64,000 bases of DNA from Ailanthus altissimus (GCA_946807835.1 OX327690.1:31032501-31096500), one strand, 5' to 3'. Positions 1 through 13,095 are shown, numbered from the stretch's first letter. Made by a program: numbers and translations. The notes: generated from the sequence alone by a model not told the origin.

Positions 1-818
1 GAAGAATAACAGCAGCAGAGCAAAAGAAGACCTAACCCTCGGTAGGAGATAGCAGTCGATTAGAAGGACCATGACCACTCTCAAGGAGGGCCGCGGTTAT
101 TTGCTTCAGTAATTTCTTGTTTTTTTTTTCCTTTCCAAAAACCCTTTTCCATGCTTGCTGTATATGTACATTTATACATATCTTTGAGAAAGATGAGATA
201 TGGATAAGGGAGATTTTGATCTGCAGATGACAGGATAAAGCACAACTGGATTTTCAAAGCTTGGTTAAGGAAATATATTTAGAGTATAGGACTTTATCTT
301 TGTTAGTAAATTATACCTTATTGATGACATTAGTAAATAAATCTGGATTATGAATCCAGTGTGGTTAGAAAATTTAAACCGAAGCTATTCAAACGAATGA
401 AAAAACTCACTAACAGTGGAGGAGATTAGATATCTCTTTGACCAAACTTTGAGAGTCTGACGATTACCTTAATTTACTGGTAAACGATGTTATTCCACGT
501 TGTAATACTACGTGACGTTATTAAATTCTTTTGGTAAAATTGTTGTGCATGCATGTGAGCAACGTGCACCCAAGGGATACCAGCTCTCTTCTAATCTGGG
601 AGAAGTAGGCGTGTGTGTATAATGAGAAGTGCTTTTTTGTTGTGTTGCGTTGTGCTAGCAAACTAAGTTCATCAAAATAAGGGGGATATGGTGAGGTCAA
701 TCAAAGAAAATTAGGTATTGCTGAATTCAATTCCCGACTTGTTGCCAACGTACCAACTAAATTTATTTTTTTCTATAAAAAAATATGGGACCAAAAAAAG
801 ACACCAAATGTCTAAGTA

Positions 819-851
<33 letters not shown>

Positions 852-1732
852 CATGTGTGTCTCTATCAATTCTTTGAACGTAATTCAATGTATATTTCAG
901 TTACGACTACGTAAGTTTGAATTAAAAAAAAATTAAGAATTGGTGTTTAATAGATTGAAAATTCTTAATTTTATTAAAATCTCTAATATATATATATATA
1001 TATCACTTAAGCTACATTCAAAGAGACAATACACACAAGCATATATGTGTGCTCACAACAAATACACACACATATATATATGGTTAGAGTTTTTTTTAAT
1101 TTAAAATAGTAATTTAAATTTTTATCTATTGATCTTGTGTATAAAATTAATGGATAAAAATTAACTAAATATTTTAAGTTAAGGAACCCAAATCTAATTG
1201 TATGTTTGTATATATATATATATATATAATATGTCTTTGACATATTATGTGGTGTGATGATATGATTAAAGAAATTTGTGGTGCATAGATATATATTATA
1301 ATTATAATCGACAATATCATTATAATAAATAATTCACTTGGCTTTTTATTCTTATGCGACTCTCCTGTTACATCACGTTTATTTTTCTAGCAATTATGCA
1401 ATAAGACAGTATTATTTCTATATGTGTGCTTGATTTTTGTATAGCTTTTATTGGTGCCATGGAAGATGAAGTTGTTGTAAAAACACTTCATTTGTTTTCT
1501 TTTAACTGTTTGGTTAATGAAAAATGTAGAAAAAAAATGTGTAATAAAATAGAGCAAGAAATACTACTATATTACAATGAGCATGTAATTGTACTTACAT
1601 AATTTGCTTAATGTAAAGATTTGGATTTAGTAGCTAATATTGATAAAATTATAATAATAACATTACATTATATATATATTTTTTATTATAAGAAATGCAA
1701 ATCGTATCCATCCTCTTCATTTTAGTGTGAGT

Positions 1733-1800
1733 AGGGTTTGAACTCTTTTTTTATTTTTTTATCCAAGAGATTTTACCAATTAAACTAAATTGGCACCCAT
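1733..1800 (-). repeat. Possible degenerate tRNA-derived SINE remnant
   Basis: Read on the minus strand, the block holds an A-box-like stretch (TTTAGTTTAATTGGTAAAA, 1771-1790) followed by a B-box-like stretch (GAGTTCAAACCCT, 1733-1745). This is the order of a pol III promoter in plant Au-like SINEs. The arms of a tRNA fold are not kept and no target-site duplication was found, so this is at best an old fragment. Confidence 0.35.
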
Positions 1801-2580
1801 AAAGAAAAGAAGCTAATAGTACTTATTATAAAAAAAATGATAAAAATATCAAATAACAAGAAAATAACTGACAAGTTCTCTATGATCTATTTACAACTAC
1901 TTCTTTAATAATCTATTTACAACTACTTCTTTATTAATATATTGAGAATATATGTAAAGGAGCAACTTCTCGAAAATATACTCCTAAAAGAGTTTTAAGG
2001 GCTGGTGTGGTTATGGAGAAGGGGACTGAGATGGAGATGTTCAGATCTCTGAACATCACATGCATTAGGTTTTATTATAATATTGTTGCAATAGTAATAT
2101 GGAGTAAAGGAGTAATGAATTCATATACCAACTTGCTTTTTCTTATAATTAATGAGATTTCATATTCACTTGGGACCTCATCATCAAAGTTGTGTTTAAT
2201 ATATGTATTTCTCTAGCTAGATCTCTCTCTCTCTCCTCTGAAAAGGAGTCATTTCTAATTTTTATTCCATGGAGGAAAATTTTAACCCAACTGTCTATTC
2301 GTTCATTAATCCATCAATGCAAATGAGATGATGAGATGTGTTTTCTCATTGTCTCTCACTCTCATACAACAAAGCAAAAAGCTAGCAAGATGGGGGGAGT
2401 TTTGAGTGATACAAATGGGGTGCCTTGTCCCATCATAAACAATGCCTATGGCATGCATTTAGGGTTTTGGGCCATTGCTTGACTTATATTTGCCACATAC
2501 ACATGTAGGATTAATTCTCCTACGAGTCGTTTTATAATAAAGTCCCCCGAATAGCATTAGGTTTATAATGTTGGGATATA

Positions 2581-2727
2581 GATTTTATATTTTTAATTAT
2601 CGTATTTGACAATCGACATTATTATGTGTAGGTAGTTGATGATTTTTTAATTATTATTAATATAATAATTATATAATATCAAATAATAACAACATTTTAA
2701 ATACACGATAATTAAAATATAAAATTT
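2581..2727. mobile_element. MITE-like inverted-repeat element
   Basis: The left arm (2582-2608, core TTTTAATTATCGTATTT) pairs with the right arm (about 2697-2727, core AAATACACGATAATTAAAA), giving imperfect terminal inverted repeats of about 28 bp around an AT-rich centre. There is no coding capacity. The size (~150 bp) and structure fit a MITE, but the superfamily cannot be assigned. Confidence 0.45.
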
Positions 2728-5472
2728 TGTAAATTTAGTATTATTATTTAATTATATATTTTAAATTTTTTGTTATCCGTTTTGAATTTTTTTGTTACAT
2801 ATTTAAATTTTTTGTTATAATTATTATTTTTATAATATAACTCACAAATTATTACTTGAAACGGTTTATCATAAATTTGCTCCATAATAATGTTACCCAC
2901 ATATATAATTTTAATGAAGGCAATTGCAAAGTTGTTTTATAAAAAAAAAAAAAATCCTTTTAAACAACCTTAAAATGGTATTTGTACATAAACCTAACCC
3001 AACCTTTGCAATATTATCAAACTCTTATATGCAAAACACAAACACGAGCATAAATCATCTTTGAGATTTGAATTATTCATAATATTAAATAACTAGTTTA
3101 AAAAAAAAAATTGAATGAGATAAAAAATTTCACTCACTAAACATAAATTCTTAATCTCTTTTCTTATTCAAATTTAAATAGCTGCATGCGCAAAATGTAT
3201 TTACGACAATGAGCTAAGCTAAATAACAAAAATTTATTAGATTTTTTTATATCTATCTATATATATAATTAAATTTTATTACTTGATATCATTAATCCAA
3301 CATAGATCATGATTTGTTTTGTTTGTCTAAGAAATTACCCAATTTGGGCAAATCAACAATCTTAATGTCGGCACAAATGGTGGGACTTTGTCATTCTCCT
3401 CGATGCATAATTTTTTCTCTACAACGAAATTTGAGCTATGCATCTTCGTTGCATTGACCATACAAATTTTTGCAAAACCCGTTTATGAAGATGATTAAGG
3501 AAACTCATATTTGAGAGCTCCTATTGGCTAAATCTAAATCAAACTTCATTTGCAACAGTGAAAACATTCCTGTTTTTTAACTTGGGACTGAAGAGGAAAC
3601 TTCTAAAAAAAATTCAATAACTTTAATACGAAGTTTTCAATAATTTAAAGAAATAGTTGTGTTAGCGGTAGTCGTAATTGTGTTTGTCACTAATTTTAAT
3701 AAAATATAAGAAAAAAAGAAGAAAAAGAAAGATTAATTGGTTTAAAAGTAGCAATTAATATAATCACAATTGATGCTAATATATTTTTAAAATTATGTTT
3801 TATTTTATCTTATCTTTATTTGTTTGTAAGAATAAAGTTAAGGAGAAATTAGATTTGTACCTAAAATTTACATTCATACAAAGTTATTAGATATATTTGT
3901 CAATTTAAACATTTGTTTTAGTAGTAAAATCAGTGTGCTTTTTTTACTTTGCTTAGGAGTTTAAATTTTAGTAAAGGTCAGAGTAATGTAAATATTTGTC
4001 TTTATCTTTTAAAGACTTCAGATATAAAATTCCCCTACTGCAAAAGAGTATATATCTAAAATGCGTAAATATATAATTGATGTATGTATTATTATATAAT
4101 TGATCTCAAAAAAAATGTCAGTGTTAAAAAAAAAAAACATTAAACTATGTTTTGAGAAGGCAATTTCTTTTAATCAAAAAAATTATTAAAAAAAAGCATA
4201 TCCCATTTGGATTCTTGTTATCAAATGACTAGTAATTCATCAAGAAACTTTGTGGAAAAATATTTTGCATAAGATGTTGTTTTCAATTTACATAATATAT
4301 AGAAAAATAAAATTAATATTTTAACACCATATATTAAAACAAGTGCAAGAAACATACAAATCAACACAAATTATAGGATTGTAATTGATGGGACCAAAAG
4401 ATTGATTTTGTAATATTAATGTATATTCATTAACAAAAAAAACCTCAAAATATTTTTTAGTTACATGGAAATTATTAGCCAAGATGCTATACATATTTAT
4501 TTATTTTGCCTATTTTGCCTATTGTCCACCGATTAATTACATAAAATCAATAAACAAAAATTTAAATTATTATTTTAAATTAAAAATTTAAATTAAGAGA
4601 ACTTTATCTTAAATGTTATTTTAGTACACTATGTAATTTATCAAATACTATTTTTTAAAATTTAATAATAAATTTTTATCTTTAAAATAAATATTTTTAT
4701 ATTTTAACTCTCAAAATTTTAAATTTAAAATTAAAATTTTAATATAATATAATATTAAATTTTAACATCTTGACTCCCTTTTAATCTTAAATTTTGATTC
4801 AACCTCTTATGTTTAACATAAAAAGAGCTGCATGCTCACTAGAACAAAACTAATAAGCAATACGGTTTAAATGTTGTTTGATTATTTAAAAAAAAAATAC
4901 TGCCATATGATTATTATCTAATTAATTAATAGCATCTTAATCTTGTTATGTGTTTATCTGAATATATATAATATTTTTTTAACATTAAAAGTGTATGAAA
5001 AAATCATGAGATGAAGGGGCAGTTTGGTGATTTTGGACCAGTTAGACAATGAACAATGACAGACAAGAGAGAAGAACCTCTCAGATATGAGACCAGACCA
5101 GTTTGGTGACTCAACTCTAACCCCTTCAGTTCAGGAACACAGCCAATCAAATTTTGTTGTCTTAAAAATTATTTTTAAACAAATAATAATAAAATAAAAA
5201 TACCCAACTTTTACTTTAAGCTTTGGCTTTGACCTCTCTCTGCCTCTCTTGCCTATGCCTAATAGTCCACCACAAGCACAGAGACAAGGTCCCATTTTTT
5301 ATACTCTCTCTCTCTCTTTATACAAACAGGTAGTTTCTGTATGATACAATTCAGCTATCAAGGAGCACTCCTTTTTTTTTTTTTATGTTCACTGTCAAAA
5401 ACAAAAAAGCAAAACAACAAGAAATTTAGCCGAAAAAGCAAAGAACCTGAAGTTTTTGATCCTTGCAACCAG

Positions 5473-6383
5473 GTACTTTTTTTTTTTTAGTTTCATGTAT
5501 TTTCCTTGATGGGTTTTTGTTCTCTTGTCTTGTGCTTTTGCTTTGTGTATCTGGGTCTGTGGTGGTGTTTTGGATCTGTGTTGGGTCTGAATAAAAAGCT
5601 CTGATTTTTGTAAGTAAGATCTGGTTTTTATACTAGTTTGAGCCTTGATGATCATGCTTTTATCTTATCGGTTCCGAAGATTTTAATTTATTTTCTTTAT
5701 TTTTTGTATGAAATTAGGTAGCTAAGGTTTGTCCTCTAACTGAATTATTTAACTGGATGACTTAATTCGTTGATTTTATACTTATTTTCTGGGGATCCAT
5801 GAATCCATTTTAGTTGTTCTGTTCCACTGATTCTTTCTGTGGTTTTTGTTATTGATTGCATATTGAGCTGGATAGTATTTTTTTATTTGTTTTCTTTTTC
5901 TAATTTGATTTATGTATATATATATATATATATTCATTATTATATGTCAAAGAGGGTGCTCCTTATTTCATGGGAAAATTGTTTTGATTTAGTACTTGGG
6001 TGTTTAGTCATCTACTGTTTGGTTGTCAAAGTTTGCATCTCAGATGTCAGTAATTTAGTGGCTCACGGTGTGTCTATGTTTGAGTGATGAGGTAATTTTT
6101 ATGTGACCTGTTAAATATTTTCAATTTCTCTTCTTTTTTTTTCCTTACTTAATTCAGATTTCATCTCTTTTTTTTTTCTTTTGGGCATATTGGGAAGTTG
6201 TAATTTCATATCAAAGTGCTGTATGACGTGTTATGTTTGTAGTGGTATGTTACCTTGATGTCTTTAATAGATTTTGTTGCTGTTGGCAGAGTTGTTGGAT
6301 TTCTGATTATAATGCTTTTTCCGGAGGGTGCCAAGTCATGTATTTGTTTGATCTGATGTACATCTAAAGTCTCTTATACTCTA
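5473..6383 (+). promoter_or_regulatory. D6PKL leader: 5'UTR intron and two uORFs
   Basis: A donor at 5473 (CCAG/GTACTT) and an acceptor ending at 6289 (TTGGCAG) suggest an 817-bp intron in the 5' leader. A pyrimidine-rich CTCTCT tract near 5300-5320 probably lies in the promoter or at the start of the leader. Between the acceptor and the main ATG at 6384 lie two overlapping short upstream ORFs, 6312-6356 (14 aa) and 6338-6367 (9 aa), in different frames. Both end before the main start. The intron is inferred from splice consensus only. Confidence 0.5.
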
Positions 6384-9054
6384 ATGGCTTCAAAAGCTGT
6401 TGCCAAAGCTTCCCCAAAAGAGAAACAAAAGACAGCTGGTGTTCAAAAAATTGGGGCAGAAGATCCTATGCCTTTGCCTTCGAACGGATCAAAGAAGAGC
6501 AAACCTGAGCTGGTTTCTGCCAAACAATTACCAAAATTAGTAGATAACACCCCTAAGCAGGTTGTGGTAGAAGCTTCTAAAAATAAAGCTTCATCAAATT
6601 CTAATCAGAAGGGGCCTGCGGATTCTTTGATTAATCAACCTAAATCCATTTCTTCCTCACTTGGTCTGGAACAAGAATCTAATGTCGTAGATTCTGCTGT
6701 GAACGAGACTAGAGGCTCACAGGATGTTTCCCTTGATCAAGAAAAGAAAACATCAGAATATAGAAGCGTGAAAAACAGTTCAGTTTCTGCCAAAGTTAGT
6801 GATGGGGCCAGCAGTCTTGCAAAAACTAGTGGAAGTGCCAAGATTAGTGATCGTCTTGATCTTGTAGAGAGTGGCAAGAGCAGCATATGTAGAGGGAGCA
6901 CAAGCAGTGATGTGAGTGATGAGAGCACATGTAGTAGCTTCAGTAGCAGTATCAATAAGCCTCACAAGGCAAATGACTTGAGATGGGAAGCCATCCAAGC
7001 AGTCAGAGCTAGAGATGGAGTTTTGGGTTTGAACCATTTTAGACTGCTAAAGAGGTTGGGTTGTGGGGATATTGGGAGTGTCTATCTTTCAGAGTTGAGT
7101 GGAACAAAGTGTTATTTTGCAATGAAGGTAATGGACAAAGCATCTTTAGCAGGTCGTAAGAAGCTACTTCGAGCTCAGACAGAGAGAGAGATATTGCAGT
7201 CTCTAGACCATCCCTTTCTTCCAACGCTCTACACCCACTTTGAGACAGATAAGTTCTCATGTTTGGTAATGGAGTTTTGTCCTGGAGGAGACTTGCATAC
7301 TCTTAGACAGAGACAACCAGGCAAATATTTTCCTGAGCAGGCAGTGAAGTATGATCACCTAACTTTTAACATAGTATTTGGTTTCTTTTTGAAATGCTAA
7401 TGCATACTATTAACCAAATGTATGGGGATAATCTTTTAAATTATTTCAAGTGAACAAAAATTTGGAGTTAGGCCATCTACACCTGCTGATATATTCTCTA
7501 CCCTTTAATATGTATTCAGACAGTAGCATATTCTCTAAACGTACTGTTTTCCTTCTGTAATTTCTTTCCATATGTTTTGTATACTTTCCACTTTGACTTT
7601 TATCAACCAAACAGTTTCTCAACTTCATCGTTAGGATCGAATATTTCATACCCTAATTTTGACTTTGGAACCTAAACCCTAATTTTTATTTGGGTTTTAA
7701 CATTACTGAGCCTAAGCACCTAAAATTCCAAACTCTTATTGATTTTTAGAATAACAGGACAGTTAAAATGACAAATCATGAACTGTTGAGAAAGGTCTAA
7801 TCATGATGAAGGCTGACATCATATTTAAAAGTTAAGTATTCAACATTAGAATATTGCTTTGTGTTGTATAGAGAAATGATTTTTTGAATACCATTAACCT
7901 ATGTGGCAAAGACAATATTTTTCTTTCTATTTACTCTTTTCATGATCATTTGAAATGTTTTTTTTTTTTTGAGATATTCTACATCTATGGGAAGGGGGGA
8001 TTCGAACCCCTGACCTCAGGAAGTGGGGGGGCACTACAAGGGGCTGTTGCCAATTTGGCCAGCCCCCATGTGCATGATCATTTGAAATGTTAGCATGTTG
8101 ACTTTGGAAAATAAATGCATTTGCATGAACTTGATGTTAACTATTGTTGTTGTTGTTTTTTTTAAAATTTTAATGTCCAGGTTTTACGTGGCGGAGGTCC
8201 TGCTAGCTCTAGAATATCTTCACATGCTTGGTATTATCTATCGTGACCTTAAGCCAGAAAATGTACTCGTGAGGGAAGATGGACATATAATGCTGTCCGA
8301 TTTTGATCTTTCCCTACGCTGTGCAGTTAGTCCAACTCTTATCAAAACCTCATCCCTTGAATCCGAGCCATTACGAAAAAATCCTGTTTACTGTGTCCAG
8401 CCTGCTTGCATTGAGCCTTCCTGCATTCAGCCATCCTGTGTTACTCCTACATGCTTCTCACCACGACTCTTTTCCAGCAAGTCCAAGAAAGAAAGAAAAC
8501 CTAAAAATGAAATTGGAAACCAGGTCAGCCCATTGCCTGAGCTCATGGCAGAGCCAACTGAGGCCCGATCTATGTCATTTGTTGGGACCCACGAGTATTT
8601 AGCTCCTGAGATCATCAAGGGGGAAGGTCATGGCAGTGCTGTTGATTGGTGGACTTTTGGAATCTTTCTGTATGAACTCTTATTTGGTAAAACTCCTTTC
8701 AAGGGATCTGGGAACCGAGCCACATTATTCAATGTTGTCGGTCAGCCTCTTAGATTTCCAGAATCACCTGTTGTCAGTTTTGCAGCAAGGGATCTCATAA
8801 GGGGATTGCTTGTGAAGGAACCACAGCATAGATTGGCAACTAAGCGAGGAGCAACTGAAATTAAGCAACATCCTTTCTTTGAAGGTGTAAATTGGGCATT
8901 AATACGCTGTGCTACCCCACCTGAAATCCCAAAACCCGTTGAGGTTGAGCAGATACCAGCTCCAACACCATCAGCAAGTGAAAAGACTGCCCCAACTATG
9001 GGTGCCCCTAAACAGAAAGGTTCTGATAATTATCTTGAGTTTGATTTCTTTTAG
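6384..9054 (+). CDS. D6PKL: AGC-VIII serine/threonine kinase, D6PK-like
   Basis: Two coding exons, 6384-7348 and 8181-9054, join in frame to give 612 aa. About 215 residues of Ser/Lys-rich N-terminus precede the kinase domain. Visible motifs are the ATP-site Lys in FAMKVMD (~248), YRDLKPENV (~340), DFD in place of DFG (hallmark of plant AGC-VIII kinases), a long Cys/Pro-rich insertion with a basic tail ([15 protein letters not shown]) between subdomains VII and [18 protein letters not shown] in the activation segment, and a C-terminal FDFF that fits a PIF-type hydrophobic motif. D6PK family kinases phosphorylate PIN auxin exporters at the plasma membrane, and the basic part of the insertion is linked to phospholipid binding. 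The length is closer to the longer D6PKL/PK5/PK7 members than to KIPK. The intron carries a SINE. Family assignment is firm; the exact orthologue is inferred. Confidence 0.93.
7941..8091 (-). mobile_element. tRNA-derived SINE with 19-bp target-site duplication
   Basis: A 113-bp body (7960-8072) lies in the D6PKL intron, antisense to the gene. Read on the minus strand it starts GGGGGCTGGCCAAATTGG (A-box-like), has a perfect B-box GGTTCGAATCC (RC of 7998-8008), and ends in an A-tail seen as a T-run at 7958-7970. The 19-bp direct repeats CATGATCATTTGAAATGTT at 7941-7959 and 8073-8091 flank it without mismatch. Perfect flanks suggest a fairly recent insertion. Confidence 0.9.
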
Positions 9055-9776
9055 TCATAGTTGGTATTAATTGCAATATGCAAATTGTTTCTATTTAAGG
9101 AGAAGAATTGTTCCAAACATCTCAAGGGTTGTTGATGATGAGGATAAAGTCTTTTCTTCTTGACAGATAATGAGGAATTGTATGTTTGTTTTCTTTTTGT
9201 TGCTTAGTAAACAGTTTGAAATCTGTATCCAATTGTTCTCTTTTTTGGGCTCCCTCTCTTTTAGGGGCTTAAAGCCTTTGAACTAGCATTTTTCATGTAA
9301 ATTAAGGCTACAGGTCAGGGTATTAGCAACAAAATTCAGTGTCTCAAATATGATAATAGATTACTGGATTTGATCTTCGGAAATATAGACTAAACATTAA
9401 CTTGTACAGAGGATTTGGACATTTGATGTGGAAGCTGCTCCTCAATGGGCTGTGTTAGAGAATTTTATATGCAGTACCGGAGAAATTTAGAGATCAATAC
9501 TACACTGTTTGTCAAGAGTTTGCTTGAATTAAATTGATTGAAATAGTAAAATTAGATCAAAAGCTGCAGTATTTATTTATTCATGTACAAGAAGCTATTA
9601 TAGATTTTTTGCTCCTGCCTCTTGGTGGCATCTCTTTGTCACATAAAAGAGAATATGAGATTCCAACACCCCAATAACATTCAATTCCTAAAGTCCAATG
9701 CACTCCAAACTGAACCATCCTGTTCCTGTTGACACTTTCTTGTTTTTGCATATATGTTAATTTAGTAATGTATAAA

Positions 9777-12080
9777 TTAGATCTTGAAACACATGCATGA
9801 GGAAGAGGAAGCATCCTCATCATTTTCATTCTCCTCTGGCCTGGCCTTGGGACTCTGATCATTGCTCCTTGGAGAAGGCCAGTCGTTAATCATCTTGTCA
9901 ATCACTTCCTTGCCTTCACATACTATCTTAATCTCACAAGTTTCTGGTGCATTTTGCAGTATCTGATCAGCTATCCCACTTCCTCTTTTGGACTTCAATT
10001 TCCTAAAGAAATAGAAACGAAAAGTAACAAATAAATGAATGACAATCCAATGTGTACTACATTGAAGCCACTACTAGTTGTGAGATAGAAGTAGGTAAAT
10101 GTTTGATAAACGCTTACTTATGAAGTGAAAGTAATGTTTATTAAACACACAGCAAAATACACCCGCAATCATCAAACAACTGACCTGAAGTCAGCCGTGA
10201 AAGTAATGTTTATCAAACACAGTAAAAAACACCCCCAATATCAAACAACTGACCCTGAAGTCAGGTGTGATTTCAAGGTAAAAGTGTTAATTGCGAAATG
10301 AGAATAGGTGGGTGTTTGATACCCCCAATACCAGACAGATCCTAAAGTCACAAATTAATTCCTGAATCGAATTCAAGATGATACCTTAAACTGGATTTTG
10401 AGGTTCCAAGTATCAGTTTCCTTATTCTAAGAATTGGAATAAGGTCCAGGATAGCCTTGGCAACCATATCACTCTCAATAAGCATAGTATCTGCTTTAAC
10501 CTGCAAATTTCATTTGTAAAGATTCTTCAGATTAAACCAAATCAACTTCAATCAAGTACAAGTTGGTTATACAATAAGAATTTTTTTTTTTTTGTTTTTT
10601 CAGTTTCTTGTACCTTAGAATCGGAGCATGCATTAAGAAACTTCTGAAGGAGCTCTCTCCTCTTGCCTCTTTCTTGTGCCATGTAGCTCTCCAGTTGCTC
10701 CGGATTCACTCGACTTTTTGGTATCATTCCCACTGTCACCACCACCCATAACATTATGGCATCAACTATACTTTTCTTGACCAATTCTTAATAAAAATAA
10801 AAGTGAGCCAAAACTGAGTTCATCTAATTTTTAAATAATCTTCTTAATTTGTACAAATTATTAGTTATTTGTCTTCTGGGTATTGCTCTGCTCGGACGGC
10901 CGTGAATTCAACCATCTAAATTTAAGTAAAAATGAGAAGTAAGACTTAATATTCAAAATGTAAAAATTATCATCTCTATCCAAATCAACCACACACATAT
11001 TTATATGGGTAAAAACTTAAATCAACTGAGAATCTTGATCAGACAAAACATTTCTAGTCAATAAAATTGACCTTGCATACAACACCACAAACACTTAACC
11101 CGGCAAATGAACTTTTCCCTCGACATAGATAAGACTTCTGCTAAGATTGAAAATTTAACTTGTCATGATTCATGCCGCTTCATTTGAAAAATGCGTAGCA
11201 TCCTTCCAAGTTTTCAAACCAAAGTAAAATAGTCAAAGGCGTGACTTCACACACTTTCAGATTTTAGACCAAAAACAAAACACATGTAATGATTCTTCAG
11301 GTTGATTTCATACGGCTGTTTTGAAGCCACAACAGCTGTGGTGTCAAGTGAAAAATATTAATTGTAAAATAAATAAATAAATGATGTTTGATAAATCCTT
11401 AATTATAAATTAAAAGTTGTGTTTATTAAAAACTTGTACTTTTGCATTTGTTTGAATGGCCAATAATAAAATATTTGCAGCGTATTTTCTTTTTACTTAA
11501 ATGAATATCTTGAGTTCGAATCTCTTTTTTTTTTTATTTTTATGTTAACATAAATTTTTTGTATTTCTTGTGTTTTTAGTATGATAAAAGTAGGGATGGA
11601 CGGAGGAGGCTCACCTAGGCTACACTTTAGTCATTTAATCATTTTAAACTTTCGAAATTTGTATTTCGTTCAAAATTTTTTTTTCTATTTTTTAAATTAG
11701 TATACGTTAAAAATATATTTTTTTTATTTTGTAACATAAAATTAATTTGTACAATAAGAATAAACTTATATTTGATCTTTTATGTTTCGAGACTCAATAC
11801 CGCAATAATAATTTAAATTTTATTTTATTAGAATTATTTCATTTGTGTGTGTTTTATTAAGAATATTCATCTCAGTAAATAATTTTTTAAGTGAATTTAA
11901 TTATAATAATTAATTTGATCTATTAAAATTATTATGTTGTAATTTATTTGAAGCAAAAAAATTAAAAAATTATTTCTTACTTGAATAAATTAATTCCTTT
12001 TGTGCCAACTCTTCTAGTTTCTACATCAAGAATAGAATATATTTTGTTACAAAATCGAATACGAATTTACTATAGATTTC

Positions 12081-12116
<36 letters not shown>

Positions 12117-13095
12117 AAAAGAACTTGTCTAATTGATTAATTTCATATTGTGAGACATCATTGAACACAACATCAATAATGTATCATTAATACTTTTTAA
12201 AATAAGATTCATTATATTTTTTCTATATAAAAATATATTTTCACTTTTTTGTACTATTAAAATTTATAAAATGATATTAAAAAAATAAATTTCTAATTAC
12301 ATTTCTAAGCAGAAAGTATTTTGTACCAAACGAACTTTTTATTTATTTTTAATTACAATAATATTATATATTTTAAATTTATATTCTAAATAATAAAGTA
12401 TAAAACAATCATTAAGTATAATGAATCATTTTAAAATTTATATTATTTTATTTTTAATATATTATTATTTAAAATATAATTTAAAATATATATCATTACT
12501 CTTTTAATAATTATTAGTAGTTGAGCCTAGAACATCACATGGTTTTGACAGATAATTTCAAAACCACCAATATTGACCACTGACTCTTAATTCTTAATTT
12601 CTAGCTAAGGCAGTCACCTTGAATGGACACAAACACAAGAAAAAATTAAAAACAAAATTTTTATAAAAAAAAGAGAGAGAGAGAGAGCTTACATGGAGAA
12701 GGAACACATTTTATTTCTGGGAAAATATGTATGAGATAGATCATAGTTGATGAAGGATTGACAGCATGGTTCAGTGTCCATGAAAGTGCTTCCATGCTGG
12801 ACTCACTCTTCCCCACTGCAACATACACCATGTCTTGATCTCTTCCATGAACATCAAAAGAGAAATAACTGTCCTCGACCTCCTCTTTGATCGGCGCCAT
12901 GGGCAAGTGATGACTGATCTCGAAGAGCTCGCTGGAGCTCTCCTCTTCTATCTCACATACTGTGCTGGGAATATCATTACTCAAGTTGAAATATTGATGC
13001 TCATAGTCATAGCCAGTGCTGGCCTGATTACTCTCTGTTAATGACACCGACATCTTCCTGAAGCTTTTATCAGAGAGGCTTCCATGAAACACCAT
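9777..13095 (-). CDS. Universal-stress-protein-like (USP fold) protein
   Basis: Four exons, 13095-12693, 10732-10614, 10500-10385 and 10002-9777, give 287 aa with phases that agree. The start is the ATG at 13095; the open frame continues upstream, but has no ATG before a stop. Residues ~1-88 are acidic/Ser-rich. The USP-like alpha/beta domain runs ~89-250 (MVYVAVGKSESSMEAL, LIHIFPEIK, LGMIPKSRV, AQERGKRRELLQKF, DMVAKAILDLIPILRIRKL). The C-terminus is acidic and ends SSSSCMCFKI. It matches the plant 'adenine nucleotide alpha hydrolase-like' group related to the N-termini of USP/U-box kinases, but has no kinase or U-box. The canonical nucleotide-binding G-2x-G-9x-G(S/T) is not complete (LGTSKSSL), so ATP binding is doubtful. 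Intron 1 is unusually long (1960 bp, AT-rich). Biochemical role unknown. Confidence 0.88.
10125..10266. repeat. 72-bp tandem duplication in USP intron 3
   Basis: Two copies starting at 10125 and 10197 share GTGAAAGTAATGTTTAT, AAACACA, ATCAAACAACTGACC and TGAAGTCAG, with about 10 differences. The surrounding AAACATTACTTTCACTT-like inverted motifs (for example GTTTGATAAACGC just upstream) look like part of a hAT-type MITE. A related motif (TGTTTGATAAATCCTTAATTAT) occurs near 11373 in intron 1 of the same gene. Confidence 0.6.
12086..12113. repeat. TA microsatellite
   Basis: An uninterrupted TA dinucleotide run in intron 1 of the USP-like gene. No further feature is visible in it. Confidence 0.9.

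Larger units (their letters stand above)
1..5280. other. AT-rich intergenic region
   Basis: No convincing protein gene is seen. The stretch is very AT-rich, with TA microsatellites near 818-850, 990-1003 and 1208-1228, a possible SINE remnant at 1733-1800 and an inverted-repeat element near 2581-2727. The first ~115 bases are richer in GC and might be the edge of a gene lying outside the window, but there is too little to call. The last few hundred bases should hold the promoter of the D6PK-like kinase. Confidence 0.6.

Noticed and set aside
1..115. Exon-like GC-richer stretch on the minus strand, flanked by possible splice sites
   Set aside because: Too short and cut by the window edge; no family recognised.
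11509..11522. B-box-like GAGTTCGAATCTC followed by a T-run
   Set aside because: No A-box, no tRNA-like fold and no flanking duplication; likely chance or a very old remnant.
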